From: Cronobacter sakazakii
GTDB lineage: Bacteria; Pseudomonadota; Gammaproteobacteria; Enterobacterales; Enterobacteriaceae
Reading direction: 5' to 3'
Assembly: GCF_000982825.1 (NCBI RefSeq)
Contig: NZ_CP011047.1
Span: 3,286,001-3,350,000, forward strand
DNA length: 64,000 nucleotides
Shown here: piece after piece, positions 18,397-27,376 of the stretch
Layout of the letters: each line of letters opens with the position of its first letter
Numbering within the stretch: the first letter of the stretch is position 1
The notes under the pieces: generated by a model
What the model saw: the letters and a program-made list of their open reading frames with translations, nothing else
What the model was told of the DNA's origin: nothing
Database searches by the model: none
Position numbers and translations under genes: made by a program

Positions 18397-18748
18397 TTAT
18401 ACCGGGCGCTTCACAAACCGCTTACGGACTTCGCGATAACCCTGCGCGCGCCTCGTCGTGAGCGGCTTCAGGCAGCCTCGCGCCAGTTCCCGCGCCGCGT
18501 AATGTTTCATCAACTATCAGCGCGGAAATGAGCCCACATTTTCCGGTTTCATGCAGCGGCTGAATAACGTGCAGCACTATTGCGCCACAAGGCTTCCCGG
18601 CGGTCTCGGCCACCAGCACACGTGAACCATTAGCCTCGCTGTGCGCAAGCATTGCGGTCACATCTGACAAGGCAATCATATAGCCGAGCTGTTCAAACAG
18701 CCGGCAAAGCGCGGGCACATCGTCAATGGTTGCATGGCGAATTATCAC
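18397..18748 (-). pseudogene. GNAT acetyltransferase, internally deleted and frameshifted
   Basis: The N-terminal 95 residues (MIIRHATIDDVPALCRLFEQLGY...) and the acetyl-CoA loop (RGAGTGARL) are those of a GNAT enzyme. The frame then runs into GLSRSP and stops at 18422, giving only 108 residues against a usual 145-150. In another frame, directly after EARA, the typical GNAT C terminus QGYREVRKRFVKRPV follows and stops at 18397. The segment that normally carries the HRFYE-type strand is missing. An internal deletion of about 20-25 codons with a frame change explains both. The gene starts 4 bp inside the preceding GNAT gene. Confidence 0.72.
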
Positions 18749-19200
18749 TGCTCGCCTCCTTCGCGCCCGGCAGCAGCCAGCGATTTACACAGATATTTCG
18801 GCGATTCGGTGTAGCCCTGACGGTAATAGAAGCGGTGCGCGTCGCTGCGACGGCTGTGGCAGTGAACCTCAATGCGATCGCAACCACGCGTGCGGGCGAG
18901 CGCCTCGCCTTCGCTTTCCAGCAGCCTGCCGATCCCTTTGCTGCGGGCGTTGCTGCTCACGCAGAAATAGCTGATACGGCAGAAATCCCCTTTAAGCGCC
19001 AGCTGGGGAATAAAATGCAGTGACAGAACGCCCAGCAGCACGCCATCCTCTTCCGCCACCAGCACTCTTTCATCCGGGTGCGCCAGCAGCTCAGCGAGGC
19101 GTTGGTCGATAAAGTGCGCCGTATCCAGGTAATCCAGTTCGGTTAATAAAGCGCTGATGGCCGTTGCATCAGCAGGCGTCGCGGTTCGGGTCGTTATCAT
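18745..19200 (-). CDS. GNAT family N-acetyltransferase
   Basis: I place the start at the ATG at 19200 (151 residues, MITTRTATPADATAISALL), the normal GNAT length. The frame extends 17 codons further up without support. The acetyl-CoA binding loop is SSNARSKGIGRLL, followed by DRIEVHCHSRRSDAHRFYYRQGY near residue 115. The acceptor substrate is unknown. Its stop overlaps the start of the decayed GNAT copy (ATGA). Similar N-terminal and motif layout suggest the two arose by tandem duplication or were acquired as a pair. Confidence 0.85.
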   Translation of the reverse strand: MITTRTATPADATAISALLTELDYLDTAHFIDQRLAELLAHPDERVLVAEEDGVLLGVLSLHFIPQLALKGDFCRISYFCVSSNARSKGIGRLLESEGEALARTRGCDRIEVHCHSRRSDAHRFYYRQGYTESPKYLCKSLAAAGREGGEQ

Positions 19201-19633
19201 CGTTATCTGTCTCTTTACGCTGGCAAGGTACGAGTGGTGATGGAGTGACATTAGCCTGTGCCGCGATAAGTGGCTGTGTCAACTGCGGTTTCTGGGGGGA
19301 GAGATATTAAACCTATCTTGCAACATACGAATCGCTACGTTGGGATATAGAGGACGGTTTTTGTGAATTTTATCTTGTGCGTAACCTTTAAGGCGTGTTA
19401 AACAAAGCGCCGAAAAAGGGCTATTTAACAACGGTATTCTGGACTTTACAGTATTTGAATTTTGGTAGGTTGTTCTGAGGCTCATAGTTTTACCCTGATT
19501 AGACTTTACACACTACATATCATAAAAAGGCAATGAAATTGATGTATTAACTTTCCAAAAAAACTATAAATATCAATAATTTATTGAAATTCAAATCTTC
19601 ATTATTGATGACAATGGTTGTCATGGAGAAACA
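19201..19633. other. AT-rich intergenic boundary of the acyltransferase region
   Basis: This gap of 433 bp changes from the GC-rich background to AT-rich sequence at about 19280 and contains the promoter region of the first acyltransferase gene. A minus-strand open frame at 19279-19485 has no convincing ribosome site or protein features. I see no RNA gene, attachment site or integrase that would explain the change in composition. Confidence 0.45.
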
Positions 19634-20812
19634 ATGAGTTCTATGAACAAGATATCCTCAGTTGAGGGCATTCGTGGGCTAGCATGCCTGATGGTGTTAA
19701 TATCCCATTTAACGCTTATATTTTTTCCTTATCTTCACGGACAGCAAGATCATCTGATCAAAACGCATTTAGACAAAGTAATATTCCAGTTACCGTTTGG
19801 ATTTTTATATTCAGGTTCTACTGCGGTATACATATTTTTTGCATTAAGCGGATTTATCCTGACTTATGCTTGTGCAAACAAGGGAAACGAATTAATAAAT
19901 GCGGGGAAAATGTTTTCTGCGAGATTTTTCAGGCTCGCTATACCGGCTTCGATTTCTATTGTACTGAGCGCGCTGGTATTAAAACTGCTCCCAAATAATG
20001 CAAATGGTCTCGATTGGATATCCGGATGGGGTAACTCACTTGATTTAAGCTTTTCAGCCATACTCTATAATGCATTTTTTTCTTCAATTCTGTTGGGGGA
20101 CGCCACGTATAACTGGGTAGTATGGACGATGAAGATTGAGCTCTATGGTTCATTTCTTATATTTTTCTCAGTCCCTGTCATAAACCAGCTTCGCTTCAGG
20201 CCCTTGATTTATGTAATCATGGCTCTCCTTTTCTGCTGTAACTTACCTGAAAAGCATGGTTTTGGATATGCTGCTTTTTTCCTGGGGGCGAGTATTTACT
20301 ATACTCCACCAATTAAAAGTAAAATACTAATCTCTTTTTTATTATTGTTAGGTTTATACCTTACAGGATATCACTATAAACAAGATATTTATTCATTCTT
20401 ATCACATATTGAAACGCATGAGATGAGAAGCATGGGAGTGGATGGCTCGTTCTTCTACTCTATGATTGGAGGTTGTCTCATTGTTCTGATAGGGATAAAG
20501 TCAAACATTCTCTCTAAATTAACGGATAATATAATATCGGTCTGGCTGGGAAAGGTTTCCTTTTCCGCTTACCTTGTGCAAATGCCAATATTTTATCTAA
20601 TCACCCCATTTTCATTCAGGTTAAGAGAGATTGGCCTTGGATACATTTCATCTTCTGTTTTTACATCGGTATTATGCTTAATAGCTATATATGGAGTTGC
20701 TATTTTTTACCAAAAATATATCGACTCCATGAGTATAAAGTTCTCAAGAAACTGGACAACTATCTTCGGATCCAGAGCCATTTCCTTCTCTGAGATTTCC
20801 CTGAAAAAATAA
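19634..20812 (+). CDS. Acyltransferase 3 family membrane protein (OafA-like)
   Basis: This 392-residue protein has about ten hydrophobic segments and the acyltransferase-3 signature near its N terminus (SSVEGIRGLACLMVLISHLTL), with the catalytic His around residue 24. Family members O-acetylate lipopolysaccharide O-antigen, exopolysaccharide or other cell-surface sugars using acyl-CoA from the cytoplasm. The acceptor cannot be told from sequence. The ribosome site is GGAG before the ATG at 19634. The coding sequence is AT-rich with many AUA, AAA and UUA codons, unlike the flanking genes, which indicates recent horizontal acquisition. No polysaccharide biosynthesis genes are adjacent. Confidence 0.85.
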   Translation: MSSMNKISSVEGIRGLACLMVLISHLTLIFFPYLHGQQDHLIKTHLDKVIFQLPFGFLYSGSTAVYIFFALSGFILTYACANKGNELINAGKMFSARFFRLAIPASISIVLSALVLKLLPNNANGLDWISGWGNSLDLSFSAILYNAFFSSILLGDATYNWVVWTMKIELYGSFLIFFSVPVINQLRFRPLIYVIMALLFCCNLPEKHGFGYAAFFLGASIYYTPPIKSKILISFLLLLGLYLTGYHYKQDIYSFLSHIETHEMRSMGVDGSFFYSMIGGCLIVLIGIKSNILSKLTDNIISVWLGKVSFSAYLVQMPIFYLITPFSFRLREIGLGYISSSVFTSVLCLIAIYGVAIFYQKYIDSMSIKFSRNWTTIFGSRAISFSEISLKK

Positions 20813-21304
20813 AGCATGGAGAGAGCTCCTTTTTATAAGGTAACAGAATAATTATCCAGAACGAAACATAACCGTTACTACGATTGATCGGTCTATAGGT
20901 TAACAATATCATTACTGACCATATAGCATCTTGTTTTACCTGTTGATCGATATTATCGTATGACAATAATCCAGAGCTTTTTTGTGAACGATTTGTCACC
21001 GGGGCTGATATTTCTTAGCTATTAGCCTCTTCACCAAACTCAGTGATTTTTCGTTGAGCGAATTTTACTTCAGAACTGCGTTGATGTGGTAGAAAACCAT
21101 GCTTCAGACAATAAATCAAGCAATTAAAACAATGAATTAAAGGGTACCAGTTATTTTGCGCTACTTTCTTATCCAGTTCCGTCCCCTTGGTGAAATCGTG
21201 TTCAACATTGCCTCCATAGCAACTTAAGATGATGATGACGCCGATTTTTTGTTAATCAGGATTTTGATAAGATGTGGTAAAAATCTAAAACATGGACTAC
21301 TTAC
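20813..21304. other. AT-rich gap between the two acyltransferase genes
   Basis: These 492 bp hold no convincing gene on either strand. A minus-strand open frame (20760-20999) has no domain features. The region probably contains the promoter of the second acyltransferase: AT-rich sequence with TTTTGTTAATCAGG and GATAAGATGTGG shortly before the start at 21305. Confidence 0.4.
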
Positions 21305-21859
21305 ATGAAAAATGAACTGCATACCCTCCAGATTGTAAGAGGTGTTGCTGCAATGATGGTTGTGACCAATCATCTTCTGGGCGGAGCCTTCCCCACTCTG
21401 TGGGGAAGTTTTTTTAGATCAAATGGAGGTTTCGGTGTTGATATATTCTTCGTTCTGAGCGGTTTTCTGATGGTTTACACTCAGCATGAAGGCAAAGGAC
21501 CATGGTTATTCTTAAAAGGAAGAATCGTAAGAATTTATCCTTTATACATCCTTCTTTCCACTCCTCTTATATTGATGTATGTGCCAATAAATAATTACTT
21601 TACCCTGTTCGGGAATTTTCTTCTCTTACCCGGATTCAATATGCCAAATTACCATCTTGCAAACCACCCGTCATGGACACTGGTTTATGAGATGGTTTTT
21701 TATGTTTTATTTAGCATCTCACTTCTTGTGAGTAGAAAGAAGACCTGCTCAGCCATTATAGTTGTTTTGTTTATAATTGCAGTGCTGGTTATAACAAGGA
21801 TAATAGGGCAGCAACCAAGGGTGGGAAGCGTAGGTGATGCTGCCAACTTACTGATTTAG
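21305..21859 (+). pseudogene. Acyltransferase 3 gene, 5' part, interrupted by IS1
   Basis: This segment encodes the N-terminal 176 residues of a second, AT-rich acyltransferase-3 protein (LQIVRGVAAMMVVTNHLL, catalytic His near residue 23; DIFFVLSGFLMVY). IS1 entered at 21833, and the frame then runs 8 codons into the element. Joining the two halves after removal of the 768-bp element and one 9-bp target copy restores a continuous frame through GSV-NAGYMLGD. The original protein would have 330 residues, a normal family length. The truncated product lacks the last membrane segments and should be inactive. Confidence 0.88.
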
Positions 21860-21887
21860 TGTATGATGGTGTTTTTGAGGTGCTCCA

Positions 21888-22163
21888 GTGGCTTCTGTTT
21901 CTATCAGCTGTCCCTCCTGTTCAGCTACTGACGGGGTGGTGCGTAACGGCAAAAGCACCGCCGGACATCAGCGCTATCTCTGCTCTCACTGCCGTAAAAC
22001 ATGGCAACTGCAGTTCACTTACACCGCTTCTCAACCCGGTACGCACCAGAAAATCATTGATATGGCCATGAATGGCGTTGGATGCCGGGCAACCGCCCGC
22101 ATTATGGGCGTTGGCCTCAACACGATTTTCCGCCATTTAAAAAACTCAGGCCGCAGTCGGTAA
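21888..22163 (+). CDS. insA: IS1 protein InsA
   Basis: This 91-residue InsA has the N-terminal zinc-finger pattern CPSCSATDG...CSHCRKTW and a helix-turn-helix (GVGCRATARIMGVGLNTI). InsA alone binds the IS1 ends and represses; the active transposase InsAB' arises by -1 frameshifting at AAAAAAC (22139-22145), near the end of insA. The sequence appears intact. Confidence 0.95.
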   Translation: MASVSISCPSCSATDGVVRNGKSTAGHQRYLCSHCRKTWQLQFTYTASQPGTHQKIIDMAMNGVGCRATARIMGVGLNTIFRHLKNSGRSR

Positions 22164-22585
22164 CCTCGCGCATACAGCCGGGCAGTGACGTCATCGTCTG
22201 CGCGGAAATGGACGAACAGTGGGGATACGTCGGGGCTAAATCGCGCCAGCGCTGGCTGTTTTACGCGTATGACAGGCTCCGGAAGACGGTTGTTGCGCAC
22301 GTATTCGGTGAACGCACTATGGCGACGCTGGGGCGTCTTATGAGCCTGCTGTCACCCTTTGACGTGGTGATATGGATGACGGATGGCTGGCCGCTGTATG
22401 AATCCCGCCTGAAGGGAAAGCTGCACGTAATCAGCAAGCGATATACGCAGCGAATTGAGCGGCATAACCTGAATCTGAGGCAGCACCTGGCACGGCTGGG
22501 ACGGAAGTCGCTGTCGTTCTCAAAATCGGTGGAGCTGCATGACAAAGTCATCGGGCATTATCTGAACATAAAACACTATCAATAA
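22082..22585 (+). CDS. insB: IS1 InsB reading frame (C-terminal part of InsAB' transposase)
   Basis: This 167-residue frame overlaps insA and supplies the DDE-type catalytic part of the IS1 transposase after programmed -1 slippage: EMDEQWGYVGAKSRQRW, WMTDGWPLYES and IERHNLNLRQHLARLGRKSLSFSKS. It has no independent ribosome site of note, as expected for a frameshift product. It appears intact, so the element could still move. Confidence 0.95.
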   Translation: MPGNRPHYGRWPQHDFPPFKKLRPQSVTSRIQPGSDVIVCAEMDEQWGYVGAKSRQRWLFYAYDRLRKTVVAHVFGERTMATLGRLMSLLSPFDVVIWMTDGWPLYESRLKGKLHVISKRYTQRIERHNLNLRQHLARLGRKSLSFSKSVELHDKVIGHYLNIKHYQ

Positions 22586-22600
22586 GTTGGAGTCATTACC

Positions 22601-23074
22601 GGAAGCGTAAATGCCGGCTACATGCTTGGTGACAAGTTGATGTTAAATTTTGCGGCTGGATGTATTTTGGCATTGATGCATAACAGGTTAAAAAATGTTA
22701 ACTTGATACCTTTCTGGTTTTTTTCGCTTATCGTAATATCGATATTTATCGTAGTTTTCAACTTTATAAAAGCAGAAAGGATATTTTTGTTCGGTGTTCC
22801 AGCAATGCTTATTATTGCTGTCGCATCAGTTACACAAAACTCTGATAGCTTTATATTCAAGCTTCTTCACAAAATAGGTGATGCTTCATATATCATCTAT
22901 CTTTTTCATATCTACTTTGCCCTTGCATTACAGCAAAGCGTGAGAGCTAATTACGGAAATATTGAAGCTGTACAGTTAATAGCCATTACCTGTGTTGTTC
23001 TTGCTATTGTATCCGGTGTTTTTTTAAATAAAACACTCGAAAAACCGATATTACAGTATTATAAAAATAAATAG
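22601..23074 (+). pseudogene. Acyltransferase 3 gene, 3' part after IS1
   Basis: This is the remainder of the interrupted acyltransferase, starting with the second copy of the 9-bp target repeat. It encodes about five membrane segments ending ...GVFLNKTLEKPILQYYKNK, typical of the family C terminus. An ATG at 22622 could start a 150-residue fragment, but that would lack the catalytic N-terminal half. Confidence 0.85.
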
Positions 23075-23125
23075 CCATACTGAACCAGAACTTGGGCATA
23101 AATACCCCACTAATTCCCAAGGGCA

Positions 23126-23156
23126 AAGTGGCTGATACCTGAAATATCAGCCACTT
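23126..23156. terminator. Strong 12-bp stem-loop between convergent genes
   Basis: AAGTGGCTGATA and TATCAGCCACTT form a perfect 12-bp stem with a 7-nt loop, in the 91-bp gap between the converging acyltransferase remnant and patD. Neither strand has a clear U tract, so it may end transcription weakly in both directions or stabilise a 3' end. Confidence 0.55.
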
Positions 23157-23165
23157 CACTACTTC

Positions 23166-24590
23166 CTAGTGTTTTATCATTACATGCCGCACGACGGTGT
23201 AATCCTCAAGCCCGTACATCGACATATCCTTTCCGTAGCCGGAGAGTTTCTGGCCGCCGTGGGGCATTTCGCTCACCAGCATGAAGTGCGTATTCACCCA
23301 GGTGCAGCCATATTGCAGGCGGGCGCTGAGGCGGTGCGCGCGGCCCACGTCGCGGGTCCATACGGATGACGCCAGGCCATATTGCGAATCGTTGGCGTAG
23401 GTCAGCGCCTGGGCTTCATCCTCAAACGGCGTCACGCTGATAACCGGGCCAAACACCTCGCGCTGCACGATAGCGTCCTCCTGCTTCGCGCCGGCGAGAA
23501 CGGTCGGCTGAAAGTAATAGCCCGGCCCGTCGATTTTCGCGCCGCCAGTCACCACGCGAATATGCGGCAGCGCTTTCGCCGCCTCCACCGCCTGGCTCAC
23601 GCGCTCCAGGTGCGCTTGTGAACTGAGCGGCCCGAGTTCGGTGGTTTCATCCTCCGGCGCGCCTGTTTTCAGGCTGCCGACTGCGGTGCCGAGTTTTTCA
23701 ACGAGCGTGTCGTACATCCCTTTTTGGGCGTAGATGCGGCACGCCGCCGTACAGTCCTGGCCCGCGTTATAGAACCCAAAGGTGCGGATGCCTTCGACGA
23801 CGGCGTCGAGATCGGCGTCGTCAAACACCAGCACCGGCGCTTTGCCGCCAAGCTCCATATGGGTGCGCTTGATGGACGACGCGGTGCGGCTGATGATGTG
23901 CTCGCCGGTGGCGATAGAGCCGGTGAGCGACACCATGCGCACTTTCTCATGGCTGGTGAGCGGGTCGCCCACCGTCTGGCCACGGCCAAACAGCACATTA
24001 AGCACACCCGCCGGGAAGATATCTTTGGCAAGCTCCGCGAGCTTAAGCGCGGTCAGCGGCGTAATTTCAGAGGGCTTAAGCACCACGCAGTTGCCCGCCG
24101 CCAGCGCGGGGGCCAGCTTCCAGGCGGCCATCATCAGCGGGTAGTTCCACGGCGCGATGGACGCGACCACGCCCACCGGGTCACGGCGGATCATCGAGGT
24201 GTGATCCGCCAGGTATTCCCCGGCGGCAAGCCCGTTTAAGCAGCGCGCGGCGCCGGCAAAGAAGCGGAACACATCCGCCACCGCCGGGATTTCGTCACCC
24301 GCCACGCAGTGCAGCGGCTTGCCGCAGTTTTTAGATTCAAGCTGCGCAAAGGTCTGCGCGTTGGCCTCAATCACATCTGCAAGCTTGAGCAGCGCCTCGG
24401 CGCGCTCTTTAGGCGTGGTGAGACGCCACTGTTCAAACGCCGCGTCGGCACTCTTCACCGCCGCATCCACCTGTTCCGGGCTGGCTTCGGCAATCTCCAG
24501 CAGCACCTCGCCCGTCGCGGGGTTATAGACTGGCAGGCGCTCGCCCTTGCCTTCCACCAGCGCGCCGTTAATCAGTAATTGACTCTGCAT
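23166..24590 (-). CDS. patD: Gamma-aminobutyraldehyde dehydrogenase
   Basis: This 474-residue NAD-dependent aldehyde dehydrogenase matches E. coli PatD (YdcW, 474 residues). It oxidises 4-aminobutanal to GABA in putrescine breakdown. The Glu motif MELGGKAPVLVF (near residue 241), the catalytic Cys in NAGQDCTAACR (near 280) and the cofactor loop SLTGSIATGEHI are present. It is the last gene of the ydcSTUV-patD operon, 18 bp after ydcV. The first step, putrescine aminotransferase (patA), is not in the window. Confidence 0.93.
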   Translation of the reverse strand: MQSQLLINGALVEGKGERLPVYNPATGEVLLEIAEASPEQVDAAVKSADAAFEQWRLTTPKERAEALLKLADVIEANAQTFAQLESKNCGKPLHCVAGDEIPAVADVFRFFAGAARCLNGLAAGEYLADHTSMIRRDPVGVVASIAPWNYPLMMAAWKLAPALAAGNCVVLKPSEITPLTALKLAELAKDIFPAGVLNVLFGRGQTVGDPLTSHEKVRMVSLTGSIATGEHIISRTASSIKRTHMELGGKAPVLVFDDADLDAVVEGIRTFGFYNAGQDCTAACRIYAQKGMYDTLVEKLGTAVGSLKTGAPEDETTELGPLSSQAHLERVSQAVEAAKALPHIRVVTGGAKIDGPGYYFQPTVLAGAKQEDAIVQREVFGPVISVTPFEDEAQALTYANDSQYGLASSVWTRDVGRAHRLSARLQYGCTWVNTHFMLVSEMPHGGQKLSGYGKDMSMYGLEDYTVVRHVMIKH

Positions 24591-24607
24591 AGCGTGTTCC
24601 TTTGAGG

Positions 24608-25414
24608 TTATTTGCCGCTACCGGCGACAGTTTCATCATCGCGCGTCAGCCACCATGCGCCCAGAATGGGGATCATGGTGAGGAGCATGACGCACAGCGC
24701 CACCACGTTGGTCACCGGCACGTCGCGCGGACGGCCAAGCTGGTTCAGCAGCCACAGCGGCAGCGTGCGCTCGTGGCCTGCGGTAAACGTGGTGACAATA
24801 ATTTCATCAAACGAGAGCGCGAAGGCGAGCATGCCGCCCGCCAGCAGCGCGGTGCCAAGGTTCGGCATCACGATATAGCGAAAGGTCTGCCAGCCATCGG
24901 CACCGAGATCCATCGACGCCTCAATCTGGCTGTATGCGGTGCGCCGAAGTCTCGCAATCACATTATTAAAGACCACCACCACGCAAAAGGTGGCGTGGCC
25001 CACTACCATCGTGAGAAAGCCCGGTTCGATGTCGAGCTGTTTAAAGGCGGTGAGCAGCGCGATACCGGTGATAATCCCCGGCAGCGCGATGGGCAGCAGC
25101 AACAGCAGCGACACCGCGCTTTTGCCGAAAAACTCGCGTCGCCAGAGCGCGGCGGCGGCCAGCGTGCCAAGCACGAGCGCCAGCACTGTTGCAAGCGTCG
25201 CCACTTTAAGTGACAACGTCACGGATTCGAGAATATCCGCACGCTGCGCCGCCACCTCAAACCAGCGCAGCGTGAAGCCCTGCGGCGGAAAGCTGAAGGC
25301 GGATTCTTCAGTGTTAAACGCGTAAAGCGCGATAATCGCCAGCGGGAAGTGCAGGAAAATCACCCCACCCCAGGCGGCGATTTTGAGCGGCCACGGCGCG
25401 CGGTCAGAGTGCAT
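24608..25414 (-). CDS. ydcV: ABC transporter permease YdcV (polyamine type)
   Basis: The 268-residue membrane protein has about six hydrophobic segments and the binding-protein-dependent permease EAA-like loop (EASMDLGADGWQTFRYIVMPNLG). It pairs with YdcU to form the channel of the YdcSTUV importer, which belongs to the spermidine/putrescine (Opp/Pot-type) family. It overlaps the end of ydcU by 11 bp. The order and lengths match the E. coli ydc operon. Confidence 0.9.
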   Translation of the reverse strand: MHSDRAPWPLKIAAWGGVIFLHFPLAIIALYAFNTEESAFSFPPQGFTLRWFEVAAQRADILESVTLSLKVATLATVLALVLGTLAAAALWRREFFGKSAVSLLLLLPIALPGIITGIALLTAFKQLDIEPGFLTMVVGHATFCVVVVFNNVIARLRRTAYSQIEASMDLGADGWQTFRYIVMPNLGTALLAGGMLAFALSFDEIIVTTFTAGHERTLPLWLLNQLGRPRDVPVTNVVALCVMLLTMIPILGAWWLTRDDETVAGSGK

Positions 25415-26348
25415 CGAACGCTCCCAGGCGCTTCACGAACGCCAGATAAACGGCAATCAGAACAATCGGCACCAGCGTAAACGCCGCCGCCATCGGCATA
25501 TTGCCAATCGCCCCCTGCTGGGAATAGACCATATTGCCGATGAAAAAGCCCGGCGGGCCGACGAGCTGCGGCACGATGAAATCGCCGAGCGTTAATGAAA
25601 ACGTGAAAATCGAACCGGCGGCAATGCCCGGCACCGCCAGCGGCAGCACCACGTGGCGAAACGTCTGAGAAGGTTTCGCGCCGAGATCGGCGGACGCCTG
25701 CAACAGCGACGGCGGCAGACGCTCCAGCGCCGCCTGCACCGGCAGGATCATAAACGGCAGCCAGATATAGACGAAGACCAGAAACCGCCCGAGCCCCGAG
25801 GTAGAGAGCGTGTTGCCGCCAATGCCCGGCAGCGTCAGCAGCGCGTTAAGCGCCCCTTCCAGCTCCAGATGTTGCAGGAACCACTGCGCCACGCCGTCGC
25901 GCGCCAGCAGAAGCGTCCAGGCGTAGGCTTTCACGATATAGCTCACCCACATCGGCAGCATGACGGCGATATAGAAAAACGCCTTCAGCGAGCCGCGCGT
26001 GTAGCGCGCCATATACCACGCCATCGGAAACGCGAGAATGGCGCAGGCGATGGAAACAGCAACCGCCATCACCAGCGTGCGCACAATGATGTCGTAATTG
26101 GCGGGATTAAACAGCGCGCTCAGGTTGGCGAGCGTGAAATCCGGCGTCACCGACATCGTAAAGTCATCGAAGGTATAAAACCCCTGCCAGAGCAGCGTCA
26201 GCAGCGAGCCGAGATAGATAATGCCGAACCACATCAGCGGCGGCAGCAACAGCAAAAACAGCCAGAGCGTCGGACGCCGCCACAGCAGCGCCGCCGCGCG
26301 TCGCAACGGGCCGCTGGCGCGTGAGGGAGGTGAAAGCGTCATGTCCAT
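25404..26348 (-). CDS. ydcU: ABC transporter permease YdcU
   Basis: This 314-residue permease has a longer N terminus than YdcV, about six membrane segments and the coupling loop ASADLGAKPSQTFRHVVLPLAVPG near residue 210. The sequence is clearly that of YdcU (E. coli 313 residues). It starts one base after the ydcT stop. An alternative start 2 codons later (MTLSPP) is equally possible. Confidence 0.9.
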   Translation of the reverse strand: MDMTLSPPSRASGPLRRAAALLWRRPTLWLFLLLLPPLMWFGIIYLGSLLTLLWQGFYTFDDFTMSVTPDFTLANLSALFNPANYDIIVRTLVMAVAVSIACAILAFPMAWYMARYTRGSLKAFFYIAVMLPMWVSYIVKAYAWTLLLARDGVAQWFLQHLELEGALNALLTLPGIGGNTLSTSGLGRFLVFVYIWLPFMILPVQAALERLPPSLLQASADLGAKPSQTFRHVVLPLAVPGIAAGSIFTFSLTLGDFIVPQLVGPPGFFIGNMVYSQQGAIGNMPMAAAFTLVPIVLIAVYLAFVKRLGAFDAL

Positions 26349-26349
26349 C

Positions 26350-27363
26350 TCACCCCTCTCCCTGCAGCCGAATCATGGCGGCGCGCGCCCAGGAGGCGGT
26401 GACCGCCTGCCCCGCGCGCGGCAGCGACGCATCGGCCACTGGCGACGGGTTCGCCTGGCTTACCAGCAGCTTTTCGCCGCCCTCAAGCGCCAGCTCCACG
26501 CGCGTGGCCGCGCCCTGAAACTGCACCGTCTGCACCGTGCCGCGCACCTGGATGTCGCCAGGCTCGTTAAGCCGGATATGCTCAGGACGCAGCGAAAAGG
26601 TGCCCGGCTCGCCGCCGAGGTGTCGCATCATGGATTCGCTCAGCACATTGGCGGTGCCGACAAAGCCCGCGACAAACGGCGTGCGCGGGCGCATGTAGAG
26701 TTCGCGCGGCGCGTCAATCTGCTCAATACGCCCGTTGTTAAACACCGCCACCCGGTCGGACATCGACAGCGCTTCGCCCTGATCGTGCGTAACGAACACA
26801 AACGTAATGCCGAGCGAGCGTTGCAGATTTTTCAGCTCCACCTGCATCTGTTCGCGCAGTTTGAGATCGAGCGCGCCGAGCGGTTCGTCGAGCAGCAGCA
26901 CGCGCGGCTGGTTGACCAGCGCGCGGGCGATGGCGACGCGCTGGCGCTGCCCGCCGGAGAGCTGCGAGGGCTTGCGCGCATGGGTAAAGCCGAGCGCCAC
27001 CCGCTCCAGCGCCTCGCGTGCGCGGGCCAGCCGCGTTTTTTTATCGACGCCTTTGACCATCAGCCCGTAGGCGACATTCTCCAGCACCGACATATGCGGA
27101 AACAGCGCGTAATCCTGAAACACCGTGTTAACGTCGCGCTCCCACGGCGGCAGCTCGCTGGCTTCTCGCCCGAACAGGCGAATCGCGCCGTCGCTCAGTT
27201 GCTCAAAGCCCGCAATCATCCGCAGGCAGGTGGTTTTGCCGGAGCCGGACGGCCCCAGCATCGAGAAAAACTCCCCGTCTTCAATCGTCATGCTGACGTT
27301 ATCAACCGCGCGCACGTCGCTGTAGCGCCTGGAAACCTGCTGAAACTCCACTGCGTAAGCCAT
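26350..27363 (-). CDS. ydcT: ABC transporter ATP-binding protein YdcT
   Basis: The frame is open upstream to 27582, but the start at 27363 (MAYAVEFQQVSRRYS, GGGGGA ribosome site) gives 337 residues, the E. coli YdcT length. Walker A GPSGSGKTT near residue 37, signature LSGGQRQRVAIARAL, Walker B VLLLDEPLGALD and the switch His (VTHDQ) are intact, followed by a C-terminal TOBE-like regulatory domain. It powers YdcUV. It begins 13 bp after the ydcS stop. Confidence 0.92.
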   Translation of the reverse strand: MAYAVEFQQVSRRYSDVRAVDNVSMTIEDGEFFSMLGPSGSGKTTCLRMIAGFEQLSDGAIRLFGREASELPPWERDVNTVFQDYALFPHMSVLENVAYGLMVKGVDKKTRLARAREALERVALGFTHARKPSQLSGGQRQRVAIARALVNQPRVLLLDEPLGALDLKLREQMQVELKNLQRSLGITFVFVTHDQGEALSMSDRVAVFNNGRIEQIDAPRELYMRPRTPFVAGFVGTANVLSESMMRHLGGEPGTFSLRPEHIRLNEPGDIQVRGTVQTVQFQGAATRVELALEGGEKLLVSQANPSPVADASLPRAGQAVTASWARAAMIRLQGEG

Positions 27364-27376
27364 ACGTCCCCCGCGC

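Larger units (their letters stand above)
21833..22600 (+). mobile_element. IS1, copy 1 (768 bp), inside an acyltransferase gene
   Basis: The element starts GGTGATGCTGCCAACTTACT and ends GTTGGAGTCATTACC, the two IS1 ends, and is exactly 768 bp. It is flanked by a perfect 9-bp direct repeat, GGAAGCGTA (21824-21832 and 22601-22609), the usual IS1 target duplication. It contains insA and insB with the A6C slippage site at 22139-22145. By eye it matches the second copy at 28909-29676 throughout. Confidence 0.97.
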
